Origin: Ktedonobacterales bacterium
Lineage (GTDB): Bacteria; Chloroflexota; Ktedonobacteria; Ktedonobacterales; JADMIN01
DNA length: 17,876 nt
Assembly: GCA_025450405.1 (NCBI GenBank)
Contig: JANWHL010000119.1
Location: forward strand, 1-17,876
Reading direction: 5' to 3'
Below are positions 6,398 to 13,925 of the stretch, one piece after another (the first letter of the stretch is position 1; each line of letters starts with the position of its first letter). The notes beneath the pieces are model-generated. The model was not told the DNA's origin. It saw only the letters and a list, made by a program, of their open reading frames with translations, and did not search any database. The translations under genes and the position numbers were made by a program.

Positions 6398-7807
6398 ATG
6401 ATGAGGCATCAAGCTGACAATCGTCGTGGCCCGGGTGCGGGCCCAATGACCTGGCGTCGCGCGAGTATGGCCGTTGCCGTCCCGGCGCTTATCGCACTCA
6501 TCGGATTGATCGCGCTCTCCGGGCCCTCGTACGCCGATGGCGGCGGGGGCGGCGGCGGCTTCACGATATCGCCGAGCTCTGGCACCACCGGCACGACCGT
6601 CACGCTCCAGGGCACGCATTTGCCGCCAGGGACCACGTATACCATTGGGTATACGACCAGCAGTGACTGTTCGGGCACCGTCACGACCATTAACGGTGCG
6701 ACGGGCACCGCGGATGGCACTGGCTCGGTCACGATCTCGTTTCACTGGCCGACAACGCCCAAGGGCAGCTATTACATCTGCGCCTATGATCCAACGGGGC
6801 ATGGCCACCGCTCCGCGAATCCGTATATCATGCTTGGCGGCCCGCCGTCGATAACCGTGACCAATCCCGCGACGTCTGGGCAAACCGTTACGGTAACCGG
6901 TAAGGGATTCTTGCCTGGCGGTGGCACGGTCGAGGTGCTCTACGGCGGATCCGACGGTTGCGCCACCAGCACCGGCACGACGACCGTCGGCGCGGACGGT
7001 ACCTTCACGGCCACGTTTGCCGCCCCGTTTGAATCGACCGGCACGACGATCACTATCGCGGCGGTCGAGCCGCAGGGCTCGTGCGGGCAAACCAATCCTG
7101 GCCCCACGCTGCACGCGACCGCGAAGACGATTGTGGAACCGGCCAGCGTGGCAACGCCAAACCCACCGCCGGCTCCGAACCCCACCATCGCGGTGAGCAC
7201 GCCGATCCAGTCGAACCAGCCAGTGACGGTGACGGGACATGGGTTCCTGCCGGCCGGCACGACGGTTGAAATCCTCTACAGCACGTCGTCATCCAACGGC
7301 TGCTCGACGCATGTGGGGACAGTGACCTCGGACGCGAGCGGCAACTTCACGACGTCGTTCACGGCGCCATACGAGCTGGCCGACACGCCGATCACCGTCG
7401 CGGCGGTGGCACCACAAGGCGCGTGCGGGAAATCGAATCCCGCCCCGAACCTCTCAGCGACCGTGACCGGGACCGTGAAGGGCAGCCCACCACCCATCGG
7501 GACGTACTGCATCATTGGGCTGATCTTGCTCCTGCTGCTCCTGCTGCTGCTGTTCCTGCTCTTCCGGCGCCGCAAGAAGGACGAGCCGGTGACCATCGAG
7601 GAGCGCGACCGTGTGTTTGTCCCGGACCAATCGGGTCCGGGCGGGAACGCGAACGCGATGGCCGTGGTGGATCGCCAGATCGTCGCACGTGACGCGCGGG
7701 GTCGCGAGGTGGTCATCGCCGAGGAAGTGACCACCGTCGAGGAGGACGAGGAAGACATTCCCGACCGGGGTCAGGCTGGCGGTTACGGGTATACGTTCGG
7801 TCAGTAG
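6398..7807 (+). CDS. Secreted, membrane-anchored protein with three Ig-like (IPT/TIG-type) domains
   Basis: This 469-residue protein starts at the ATG at 6398, 11 bases after AGGAGG (6381-6386). ATGs at 6401 and 6446 are alternatives. A signal peptide follows (hydrophobic core about 24-42, likely cleavage after SYA at 46), then a Gly run. Three related beta-rich domains cover about 54-147, 149-244 and 261-359, with phrases such as VTVTGKGFLPGGGTVEVLY. Each holds one Cys pair (91/128, 188/229, 302/343), probably a disulfide. A Leu-rich membrane helix (about 369-389) and an RRRKK stop-transfer signal follow, leaving an acidic cytoplasmic tail with VVIAEEVTTVEEDEED. The topology is a type I surface protein. 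The fold resembles IPT/TIG or bacterial Ig-like modules; a ligand or adhesion role is only a guess. Its stop overlaps the converging acyltransferase gene. Confidence 0.85.
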   Translation: MMRHQADNRRGPGAGPMTWRRASMAVAVPALIALIGLIALSGPSYADGGGGGGGFTISPSSGTTGTTVTLQGTHLPPGTTYTIGYTTSSDCSGTVTTINGATGTADGTGSVTISFHWPTTPKGSYYICAYDPTGHGHRSANPYIMLGGPPSITVTNPATSGQTVTVTGKGFLPGGGTVEVLYGGSDGCATSTGTTTVGADGTFTATFAAPFESTGTTITIAAVEPQGSCGQTNPGPTLHATAKTIVEPASVATPNPPPAPNPTIAVSTPIQSNQPVTVTGHGFLPAGTTVEILYSTSSSNGCSTHVGTVTSDASGNFTTSFTAPYELADTPITVAAVAPQGACGKSNPAPNLSATVTGTVKGSPPPIGTYCIIGLILLLLLLLLLFLLFRRRKKDEPVTIEERDRVFVPDQSGPGGNANAMAVVDRQIVARDARGREVVIAEEVTTVEEDEEDIPDRGQAGGYGYTFGQ

Positions 7808-9267
7808 TTCCGGGTTCCGGTGCCTGACAGCGTAGTGGGCCGCGGCGTCGTTTCGCCGCGGCTCTCACGCGTGTGAGAGCTGGTGTTGTTCGAACGGGTG
7901 TTGGGAGTGGCGCGCGTGATGCGCCGCGCGCCACCGGCGCCATTGGCCGGTTGAGCGACATGCCGGACGTGTGTCAGCGCGGCTCCCAGCCGCGCCACCA
8001 TCGGAGCATGCGTGGGCAGGCCATTGACCGCCGCGATGCCGTCGCGCGCGCGTGTCCGGACGCGCAGGAACGGGCGCTCGATGAGGGTGTACGAGGCGCC
8101 ACTGATGCCCAGCGCCGCCACGGGGCGCAGCAGCAGGGGCCACGACCCCATGGCGGGTAGCATCCCCCAGAGCGCTGGACCATGCCAGAGATAGAAGCTG
8201 TACGAGATTTGCCCCATCGTGCGCAGTGGGCGGAGCTCGAAGCCGCCGCGCAACCAGCGTGCACCCCACAGGATGCCAAGCAGCAGGGCCCCGTAGGTCA
8301 GACCAATGAGGGCCGGCCCACAGAGCATGGCGAGGTCCGACGGGTCGTTCAAGGCGCGATACCACGGCGCGTCGATGTGCCGAGTGCTGGCGAGCATCGC
8401 GAGCGGAATGTCGGCGGCGAGCCCCACGCCGACCAGCGCGATGCCGATCACCTGGATCGCACGTGAGGTGGCCGCGCGATCTTCACCGGCCGCCACGTAG
8501 ACCACGGCGCAGAGCATCCCGATCGCGAAGACTTCGAGAAACTTGCCTTGCGTGCCATAGGTGGCGCGCAGCAATACTCCCGCGACCAGCGCCGGAGTGC
8601 CGGCGAGCGCCGGGAGCGCGTGCTGGCCCGCGGCGTCCACGGCGCGGAGCGCGATGGCGAGCGCGCCAAACCCGACCACCGCGGCCACGAGTCGCCGCGC
8701 GGAGCGCGAACGTCCGATCACACGGGACAACCCCACGGCAATTAGCGGTAAGAGTAGGTAAAACTGCGCTTCCAGCGCCAGGGTCCACATGGGACCCTCG
8801 ATGGCGCGGTCGAACGACGGGAAGTAATCCTGGATGAAGACGACATGCGCGGCCACGTTGGCCAGGCCGGCGGGCGAGAGGTAGTCGCCGATGTGGAGGG
8901 CAACGAGCGTGGCCAGGCAGACCCAATAGGCCGGCAGAATGCGCAAAGCACGGCGCTCATAAAACCCCTTGGTCGACGGCAAGGGGGCGCTGCGCAATAT
9001 GGCGCGCGCGTAGGGCAGAAAGAGCAAGAACCCGGACAACACAAAGAACAGGTGGACACCAGTCTGGAGGTAATACCACGCACTGGTGACGTCCGCGCCG
9101 AAAATGGTGAAGCGTTTGTTGACGAGTCCCAACGCGTGATACGCGCAGACACCCAACGCGGCGAGCGCTCGGAGGCCATCCAGCGCGGGAATGTCACGGG
9201 GGCCCGCCCGCGGCGACCGGAGAGCCGGCGCCGCGCTGGGATCATGGCGAACGAGAATAGTGAGCAC
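7801..9267 (-). CDS. Acyltransferase-3 family membrane enzyme (OafA-like)
   Basis: This 488-residue polytopic protein opens with the family signature LDGLRALAALGVCAYH (29-44), carrying the catalytic-type His44. GVHLFFVLSGFLLFLPYAR (70-88), YERRALRILPAYWVCL and SYSFYLWHGP follow, with many hydrophobic helices. Members move acyl groups, often acetyl, onto sugars of surface polysaccharides, glycolipids or antibiotics. No SGNH domain is attached. The only usable start is a GTG at 9267 with GGAGG directly against it, an unusually tight spacing; an in-frame stop lies just upstream. From about residue 400 the tail is polar and low-complexity, and near its end it encodes two perfect hairpins. The gene overlaps the Ig-like protein gene by 7 bp, tail to tail. 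The acceptor is unknown. Confidence 0.9.
   Translation of the reverse strand: MLTILVRHDPSAAPALRSPRAGPRDIPALDGLRALAALGVCAYHALGLVNKRFTIFGADVTSAWYYLQTGVHLFFVLSGFLLFLPYARAILRSAPLPSTKGFYERRALRILPAYWVCLATLVALHIGDYLSPAGLANVAAHVVFIQDYFPSFDRAIEGPMWTLALEAQFYLLLPLIAVGLSRVIGRSRSARRLVAAVVGFGALAIALRAVDAAGQHALPALAGTPALVAGVLLRATYGTQGKFLEVFAIGMLCAVVYVAAGEDRAATSRAIQVIGIALVGVGLAADIPLAMLASTRHIDAPWYRALNDPSDLAMLCGPALIGLTYGALLLGILWGARWLRGGFELRPLRTMGQISYSFYLWHGPALWGMLPAMGSWPLLLRPVAALGISGASYTLIERPFLRVRTRARDGIAAVNGLPTHAPMVARLGAALTHVRHVAQPANGAGGARRITRATPNTRSNNTSSHTRESRGETTPRPTTLSGTGTRNY
7840..7880. terminator. Two adjacent perfect hairpins just past the Ig-like gene
   Basis: CCGCGGCG/CGCCGCGG (7840-7847 with 7854-7861, loop TCGTTT) is followed, sharing base 7861, by GCTCTCAC/GTGAGAGC (7861-7868 with 7873-7880, loop GCGT). 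They lie 33 bp past the plus-strand stop at 7807, and a TGGTGTTGTT stretch follows. This is a good terminator candidate for the plus gene, placed inside the last codons of the minus-strand acyltransferase gene. Confidence 0.55.
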
Positions 9268-9399
9268 CCTCCGAAAACATGGGTTGGCAGCCCCTCACTT
9301 GGCGGTTCGCATGGCATCCGCGCGTGTGGCCTGTCGCGAGACCTGTGCCACTGGCAACCAGCACCATTGTGCCATGCCCGATGCCGCGTCCGCCGCCCG

Positions 9400-9423
9400 G
9401 TGGTCATTTTGGTGGTCATTTTG
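9400..9423. repeat. Two perfect 12-bp direct repeats between regulator and acyltransferase genes
   Basis: GGTGGTCATTTT occurs at 9400-9411 and again at 9412-9423, followed by the related GGCGGC. They lie in the 173-bp gap between the response regulator stop and the acyltransferase start, on the upstream side of the latter. Direct repeats of about one helical turn suit tandem binding of a response regulator. No good promoter for the acyltransferase was found beside them. Confidence 0.6.
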
Positions 9424-9440
9424 GCGGCCAGAACGGCGCG

Positions 9441-10232
9441 CTAGATGACCCCGCGACGTCGCGCCTCGGCGACCGCCCCGGCGCGGTCACGCGCCTGGAG
9501 CTTCTCAAATATGCGCGCCAGTCGCCGCTTGATGGTCGCCACGCTACACACCTGTTGGTTGGCAATGGCCTGATTGCTCCAGTTGGCCGCCACCAACTCC
9601 AGGACCTCGCGCTCCATTGCCGTGAGACCAAGCCGGACCTGTGCCTCGGCACGCGCCAGGCGCTCGACTTCACGTACGACGTGGGTGACGGCGCGCTGGT
9701 CGGGGAGGATGCGTTCGCCACCCGCCACGAGTCGCAGTGCCGCCACAAGCCGACCGGCGGCCTGGCCGCGGTCCAGGTACCCGTGTGCGCCTGCGCGCAG
9801 GGCCGCGAGCAGCAGCCCCTCGTCGAGCTGATGGGTGAGGACGACGACACGGACGGCGGGGAATGAGCGCCGCAGGATGCGCACGAGGTCGAGACCATTC
9901 TCGCGGCGGAGCATCACGTCGAGCACGACCACATCGGGCTGGCGCTCGGCCATCGAGACGAGCAAGTCGGCCCCGCGTCCGGCTTCCGCGACCACGTGAA
10001 TACCCCGCTGGCGGGCAAGCGCGGCACGCAGCTCGCCCCGCGCGACGTCGTCGTCGTCGAGCATGGCCACCATCAGGCGGCTGGAAGGTCGAGAACGGGT
10101 CGCGCGGGCGGCCGCACGGGATTCGCCGGCGGCGGCGCGGCGCGAGACGGGACGCATGGCACGCGATGGTCGTATGGGCCGCGGAGTGCGCTGGGGCGCG
10201 GGGCCATTCCGCGCGGTTGAGGCATTGGACAA
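9441..10232 (-). CDS. NarL/FixJ-type response regulator (receiver plus LuxR HTH), TTG start
   Basis: This 263-residue protein has a basic, low-complexity N-terminus (1-53), a receiver domain (about 54-170) and a LuxR-type HTH (203-263). The receiver shows the acidic cluster DDDD (59-62), phospho-acceptor D105 in VVVLDVML and T133 in VVVLTH. The usual Lys in GYLxK is replaced by Arg (GYLDRG, R155). The HTH region LTAMEREVLELVAANWSNQAIA (203-224) and VATIKRRLARIFEKL (231-245) are clear. The start is a TTG at 10232, 7 bases after AGGAGGTGAT and about 28 bases downstream of the predicted transcription start; longer in-frame forms would begin upstream of that promoter. No histidine kinase gene is adjacent. 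It lies downstream of the DinG gene with a 240-bp gap and its own promoter. The target is unknown; the acyltransferase gene next door is a candidate. Confidence 0.88.
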   Translation of the reverse strand: MSNASTARNGPAPQRTPRPIRPSRAMRPVSRRAAAGESRAAARATRSRPSSRLMVAMLDDDDVARGELRAALARQRGIHVVAEAGRGADLLVSMAERQPDVVVLDVMLRRENGLDLVRILRRSFPAVRVVVLTHQLDEGLLLAALRAGAHGYLDRGQAAGRLVAALRLVAGGERILPDQRAVTHVVREVERLARAEAQVRLGLTAMEREVLELVAANWSNQAIANQQVCSVATIKRRLARIFEKLQARDRAGAVAEARRRGVI

Positions 10233-10239
10233 GAGTGCT

Positions 10240-10249
10240 ATCACCTCCT
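10240..10249 (-). promoter_or_regulatory. Near-perfect Shine-Dalgarno that fixes the TTG start
   Basis: The minus strand reads AGGAGGTGAT, an almost full-length match to the 16S anti-Shine-Dalgarno, 7 bases before TTG (10232-10230). No ATG or GTG lies at a suitable distance in that frame. Confidence 0.75.
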
Positions 10250-10266
10250 GCGAGTTCGCAGGCACT

Positions 10267-10297
10267 ACTATACCGCGCGCGGGGTCCCCCAGCGCAA
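10267..10297 (-). promoter_or_regulatory. Promoter of the response regulator gene
   Basis: TATAGT (10272-10267, minus) lies 19 bp below TTGCGC (10297-10292). A start near 10260 gives a short leader containing the strong ribosome site. The spacer is long and contains a GGGGACCCC palindrome, so regulation by a spacer-binding protein is possible. Nothing else was recognised in 10298-10472. Confidence 0.4.
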
Positions 10298-10472
10298 TAG
10301 CGCCAGCTTTGCGCGCGCTAACGAGGGCACCAGGGCATCCACGCCCGCCCGCTGCCGCAAGAGTTGTACCGGCGTAAAGCGGGGCTGTTCGCCAGCGCTG
10401 TGCGTGGGCTCGAGGGCTCCCGCGGGCCAATGGATGCCGCGCAAAGACGTCGCGGCGCTCAGGGCACGGCGC

Positions 10473-12716
10473 TCAGGTCGCGAAGAAGTCACGCACGTCG
10501 GCGATGTTCGCGCTACGACGCGCGGGCGGGAGCGCGGTGAGCACCTGCCGGCCATACGACTTCGTATGGATACGCGTGTCGAGGATCGCCATCACCCCGC
10601 GGTCGTCGCGGGTGCGGAGGAGACGCCCCACGCCTTGCTTGAGTTGCAGGATGGCCAACGGGAGTGTGTAGCCTCCGAACCAGTTCTCGCCCGCCGCCTT
10701 CATGTGGGCCACGCGCTTTTCCTGGATGGGGTCGTCGGGGGGCACAAACGGTAGCTTGTCGATCACCACCAGCGACAGCGCTTCCCCGGTAATGTCGACA
10801 CCCTCCCAGAACGACTTGAGTCCGAAGAGCACCGGCCGCGGCTCCGTGCGGAACTGGCGGACGAGCTCGGCGCGGCTCGCGCCCCCGCCCTGGACGAGGA
10901 CGGCGCAATCGAGCGCCTCGGTGAGCGTGGCGCCTATCTGGGCGTGGACCGCTCGCAGGGCGCGCTGGCTACTGAACAGGAGAAACGCGCGCCCGCCGGA
11001 GGCCGTCACTAGGTCTACCATCTGATTGCCAAGCTCTTCGAGGTACGCGCCGCTGCCGTCGCCAAACGCCGGTTCGTGGCGCAGACGCGGGACATACAGC
11101 ACCGCGTGGGAGGCGAAGTCGAACGCGAGCGGCAGCACACGTTCTTGCGCCTCGGGCAACCCGACACGCGCACGGAAGAACCCAAAATCGCCGCCGATGG
11201 CGAGCGTGGCCGAGGTCGCAATCACCGGGACCTTGGTGAACAGACGCTCTCCGAGGAGCTCGGAGACGGCGAGCGGCGCGGCCGAGACGCTGGGGCGGGG
11301 TATCCCGCGCCGTGGGCCGCGGCCGCCAGCGCTGGTCAGCCCGTCGGGCTCAGCACTCTCGGCATCGCCGCCGGGGTCGACGTAGTAGACCGTGCCCTCG
11401 GGGTCCGGCACCCCAAAGACGGCGCGGAGATCGGCGGCGAGGCTGCGCGCGCGTTTGGTGAGCTTCTCATAAAGCTGGGTGTCGCGGTCGTCCTGCTCCC
11501 TGGGAGCATTGCGCACCAGACTGGCCGCGACGTCGTCAATCGCCGTGGCCAGGCGCAGCCCCTCCTCCAGCGGCTCGGCGAGGGGCTGTTTGGTGCGCCA
11601 CGTCGCGTTGATGCGCCGGTTGACGGCGTCCCAGCACCGGACGTTGGCATCGGTCGCTTCTTGTTGCTTGTCTGCGTCGGCGTGTTCGCGCAGGCGGTGC
11701 TGGGCCAGGAGGCTCTGGACGCGGCCAGGGGTCACCGTGATGGTAAAGGCGCGGGTCGCCTCTTCCTCCAGATGGTGCGCTTCGTCGAGGACCACGACGT
11801 CGCGCTCGGGGAGCAGCCACCCGTCCATGGCGGCGTCGAGGAGCAGGAGAGTGTGGTTCACCACGATCACCTGAGCGTCATGCGCGCGTTCGCGCATCTT
11901 GCGGACATAACAATCACCGAAGAAGGGGCACTTGCTCCAGGCGCACTGGTCGCCATCGGCGGCGACGCGACCGCGGGTGGCGGGCGAGAGTGATGTGGGC
12001 AGCAGGTCGAGGTCGCCATCCCACTCATCGCCGTTCGCGATCTCCAGCATGCGCTCAAACGCCCGCTCGTGGACGAGGCCCTGAAAAGTGCGCTCCTCTT
12101 CGAGGCGGTCCAGGCAGAGGTAGTTCGCCATGCCCTTGACCAGCGCGGCTTTGAAGTCACGGATGTGGCGTTGGATGAAGGGGATATCTTTGTAGTAGAG
12201 CTGCTCCTGGAGTGCCTTGTTGGCGGTGCTGACGAGGGCGACCTTGCCCGAGCGGATGATGGGGAGCAAGTAGGCGAGTGACTTGCCCGTCCCCGTGCCC
12301 GCTTCGATCGCCGCGTGATCTCCGGCTTCGAGCGCGTCGGCGACGAGCCGGGCCATGGCGACCTGGGCCGGGCGTTCGTCGTAGCCATCGAGGGCGCGCG
12401 AGAGCACGCCACCCTGGCGGAGGTCGGCCTCGACCACCTCGCTCAGCATGGGCTCAGGTGGCGCTTCTGGAGCATCGTCCCACGGCTCGCCAGGCGGGGC
12501 GTCTGGAACCTCGTCCCAGGGCTCGCGGGGTGGTATCTCCGCCGGAGGCTCCGCGCCCGGCGCCTTGCGAGCGCGCGTTCGGTCCGCGGGCGGGACCTCG
12601 CGAGTCCGCGCTAGGTCCTGAGGCGGTGTCTCGATGGCGGTCGCTGGGGTGACAGGCTCGGCGAGATCGCTCCCGGCGGATTTTCGCTGGCGCGTGCGCT
12701 TGGTCTGATCCGCCAT
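10473..12716 (-). CDS. dinG: DinG-type ATP-dependent DNA helicase (XPD-like, iron-sulfur)
   Basis: This 747-residue superfamily 2 helicase has a low-complexity N-terminus (1-90) with a near-duplicated EPWDEVPDAPPG / EPWDDAPEAPPE segment. The helicase core carries Walker A AGTGTGKS (139-146), four cysteines spaced as an Fe-S ligand set (C201, C258, C263, C269), VNHTLLL (286-292), DEAH (311-314), TSATLAIGG (501-509), the SFWEGVDITG region (635-644) and motif VI QGVGRLLR (694-701). Such enzymes unwind DNA 5' to 3' and help resolve R-loops, D-loops and replication-transcription conflicts. No exonuclease domain is fused, as in the E. coli form. The ATG at 12716 is chosen because the in-frame sequence upstream of it is compositionally unlike protein; AGGACGG lies about 8 bases before it. 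Core and catalytic residues look intact. Confidence 0.92.
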   Translation of the reverse strand: MADQTKRTRQRKSAGSDLAEPVTPATAIETPPQDLARTREVPPADRTRARKAPGAEPPAEIPPREPWDEVPDAPPGEPWDDAPEAPPEPMLSEVVEADLRQGGVLSRALDGYDERPAQVAMARLVADALEAGDHAAIEAGTGTGKSLAYLLPIIRSGKVALVSTANKALQEQLYYKDIPFIQRHIRDFKAALVKGMANYLCLDRLEEERTFQGLVHERAFERMLEIANGDEWDGDLDLLPTSLSPATRGRVAADGDQCAWSKCPFFGDCYVRKMRERAHDAQVIVVNHTLLLLDAAMDGWLLPERDVVVLDEAHHLEEEATRAFTITVTPGRVQSLLAQHRLREHADADKQQEATDANVRCWDAVNRRINATWRTKQPLAEPLEEGLRLATAIDDVAASLVRNAPREQDDRDTQLYEKLTKRARSLAADLRAVFGVPDPEGTVYYVDPGGDAESAEPDGLTSAGGRGPRRGIPRPSVSAAPLAVSELLGERLFTKVPVIATSATLAIGGDFGFFRARVGLPEAQERVLPLAFDFASHAVLYVPRLRHEPAFGDGSGAYLEELGNQMVDLVTASGGRAFLLFSSQRALRAVHAQIGATLTEALDCAVLVQGGGASRAELVRQFRTEPRPVLFGLKSFWEGVDITGEALSLVVIDKLPFVPPDDPIQEKRVAHMKAAGENWFGGYTLPLAILQLKQGVGRLLRTRDDRGVMAILDTRIHTKSYGRQVLTALPPARRSANIADVRDFFAT

Positions 12717-13045
12717 CCCGCCAACCGTCCTACTTCGCCCGACAACCCAATAGCGCGGTCGGCCCCGACGCCAGGCTAAGCACTTGGGCGTCGTTTCAAC
12801 CACCGGTGCCCAGCCACAGTGTACCACTCGCTGTCGGTTCGCGCTGTAGGGCGAGGACTCCTTGCGCGGGTCGGAAACATGTGGCTGACAGCGTTTCGCA
12901 AGCCGCACGTTGACACGATCGCGTGCGTGGGTGTACAAGAGATTAGCAATGTCGCTGCCTACCTCGTTGCGGGACCAGGAAGGCACGACGAGGCCACCGA
13001 TGTCCGCTTGAACCGCGGGCATCGGTGAGTACTGAGGGAGTGCCG
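12717..13045. other. Divergent intergenic region between dinG and the PAP2-like gene
   Basis: This 329-bp stretch separates two divergent genes. It holds the plus-strand promoter at 12910-12939. On the minus strand a TACACT-like box lies near 12820, but without a convincing -35, so the dinG promoter is not resolved. Frames crossing the region have no ribosome sites of their own. Confidence 0.5.
12910..12939 (+). promoter_or_regulatory. Promoter of the PAP2-like gene
   Basis: Consensus TTGACA (12910-12915), an 18-bp spacer and TACAAG (12934-12939) point rightward. Transcription would start near 12946, about 100 nt before the ATG at 13046. Confidence 0.5.
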
Positions 13046-13687
13046 ATGAAAGCGACCAGGACCGGGGCGGTGATAGTCCGATGGGTGGCGCGCGCGATCT
13101 CGGCCATCATCCATCCGGTCGTGGTCCCGCTGGCGACCCTGGGCATCCTGACCTACCTGGCGCATGGGTCACTGACGGACGCCGCCCGGCTCGTCGTGGT
13201 GGCCGTGGCGATTGGCATCGTGCCCATTGGCGTGCTGGTGCTCGTGCAGGTGGCGCGCGGCCAGTGGACCGACATGGATGTCAGCGTCCGCCGCCAGCGC
13301 TACATCCTGTATCCCCTCGGCATCGCCTGCATGCTGGCCGCCGTGTTCTCGTTCGTCGAGTTGGGCGCGCCCTCCACGGCAATCCGGGCCGCGGTGGGTT
13401 TGGTCGCCGCGAATGTGCTGAACTCCCTAATCAATTTTGGGTACAAGGTGAGCGCGCACGCCACGACGGCGGCCCTGTGCGCCGCCGTCTTGTGGCTGGC
13501 GACGCCTGTGAGCCTCATCGGTGTGGCGGCGGCCGCGGCGGCGCTGCTGGTGGGCTGGTCACGCGTGGCGCTCGGCCGGCATACGGGCGGCCAGGTGGTG
13601 CTGGGGTGGGCGGTTGGCCTGATCTGCGGCGCGGTCGCGATGCTGGCCCCCTGGCCACTGGTCGTGCCCGCCCGTCTGATGTTCTGA
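13046..13687 (+). CDS. PAP2-superfamily-like integral membrane protein
   Basis: This 213-residue protein has about six hydrophobic helices. Three short blocks sit where PAP2 (phosphatidic acid phosphatase) motifs are expected: DVSVRRQRY (78-86), KVSAHATTA (134-142, in place of PSGH) and GWSRVALGRHTGGQV (170-184, matching SRxxxxxH). The His residues H138 and H179 are present; the final Asp of the family is Gln183. PAP2 enzymes remove phosphate from lipid phosphates or polyprenyl diphosphates at the membrane. Changes in motifs 1 and 3 leave the activity uncertain. The ATG at 13046 is preferred over an in-frame GTG at 13025 because GAGGGAG precedes it with a 5-base gap. It is followed by a 238-bp gap with a separate promoter. 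Confidence 0.75.
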   Translation: MKATRTGAVIVRWVARAISAIIHPVVVPLATLGILTYLAHGSLTDAARLVVVAVAIGIVPIGVLVLVQVARGQWTDMDVSVRRQRYILYPLGIACMLAAVFSFVELGAPSTAIRAAVGLVAANVLNSLINFGYKVSAHATTAALCAAVLWLATPVSLIGVAAAAAALLVGWSRVALGRHTGGQVVLGWAVGLICGAVAMLAPWPLVVPARLMF

Positions 13688-13789
13688 TGGCCGCCGCCAG
13701 CGCTGTCGTTGCCGCCGCCGGCGCTCCGCGGACCATCCCAGGACACGGCGAGAGCGGCGAAAAACGCGGTGATCGCGGCCCACGTGGCA

Positions 13790-13798
13790 TGCTATAAT
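13790..13798 (+). promoter_or_regulatory. Extended -10 promoter upstream of the pterin-synthase gene
   Basis: TGC followed by a perfect TATAAT (13793-13798) is an extended -10 element; the -35 region (13770-13775, TGATCG) is weak. Transcription near 13805 gives a leader of about 120 nt, with a small hairpin GTACTC/GAGTAC (13867-13872 with 13890-13895). No preQ1 or tetrahydrofolate riboswitch pattern was recognised. Confidence 0.55.
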
Positions 13799-13925
13799 CC
13801 ACACCGTGAGGTGGGTGGTCGGACGCCGTGTGGACTCCTTGTGTCGGTGCGGACCTTTGATGTCGGGTACTCTCCTCAGGACACCCCCCGAGTACTCCCC
13901 ACTCTAGTGCGCCGTGGAGCCCGCC

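Noticed and set aside
10233..10430. Longer response regulator starting at 10430
   Set aside because: It would begin upstream of the predicted promoter and ignore the strong Shine-Dalgarno at 10240-10249.
12717..13022. N-terminal extension of DinG to an upstream start at 13022
   Set aside because: The extra 102 residues show no domain, lack protein-like composition and would overlap the divergent promoter; the ATG at 12716 fits the family better.
13805..13925. preQ1 or folate riboswitch before the pterin-synthase gene
   Set aside because: I found no match by eye to the known aptamer patterns; only a short hairpin is present.
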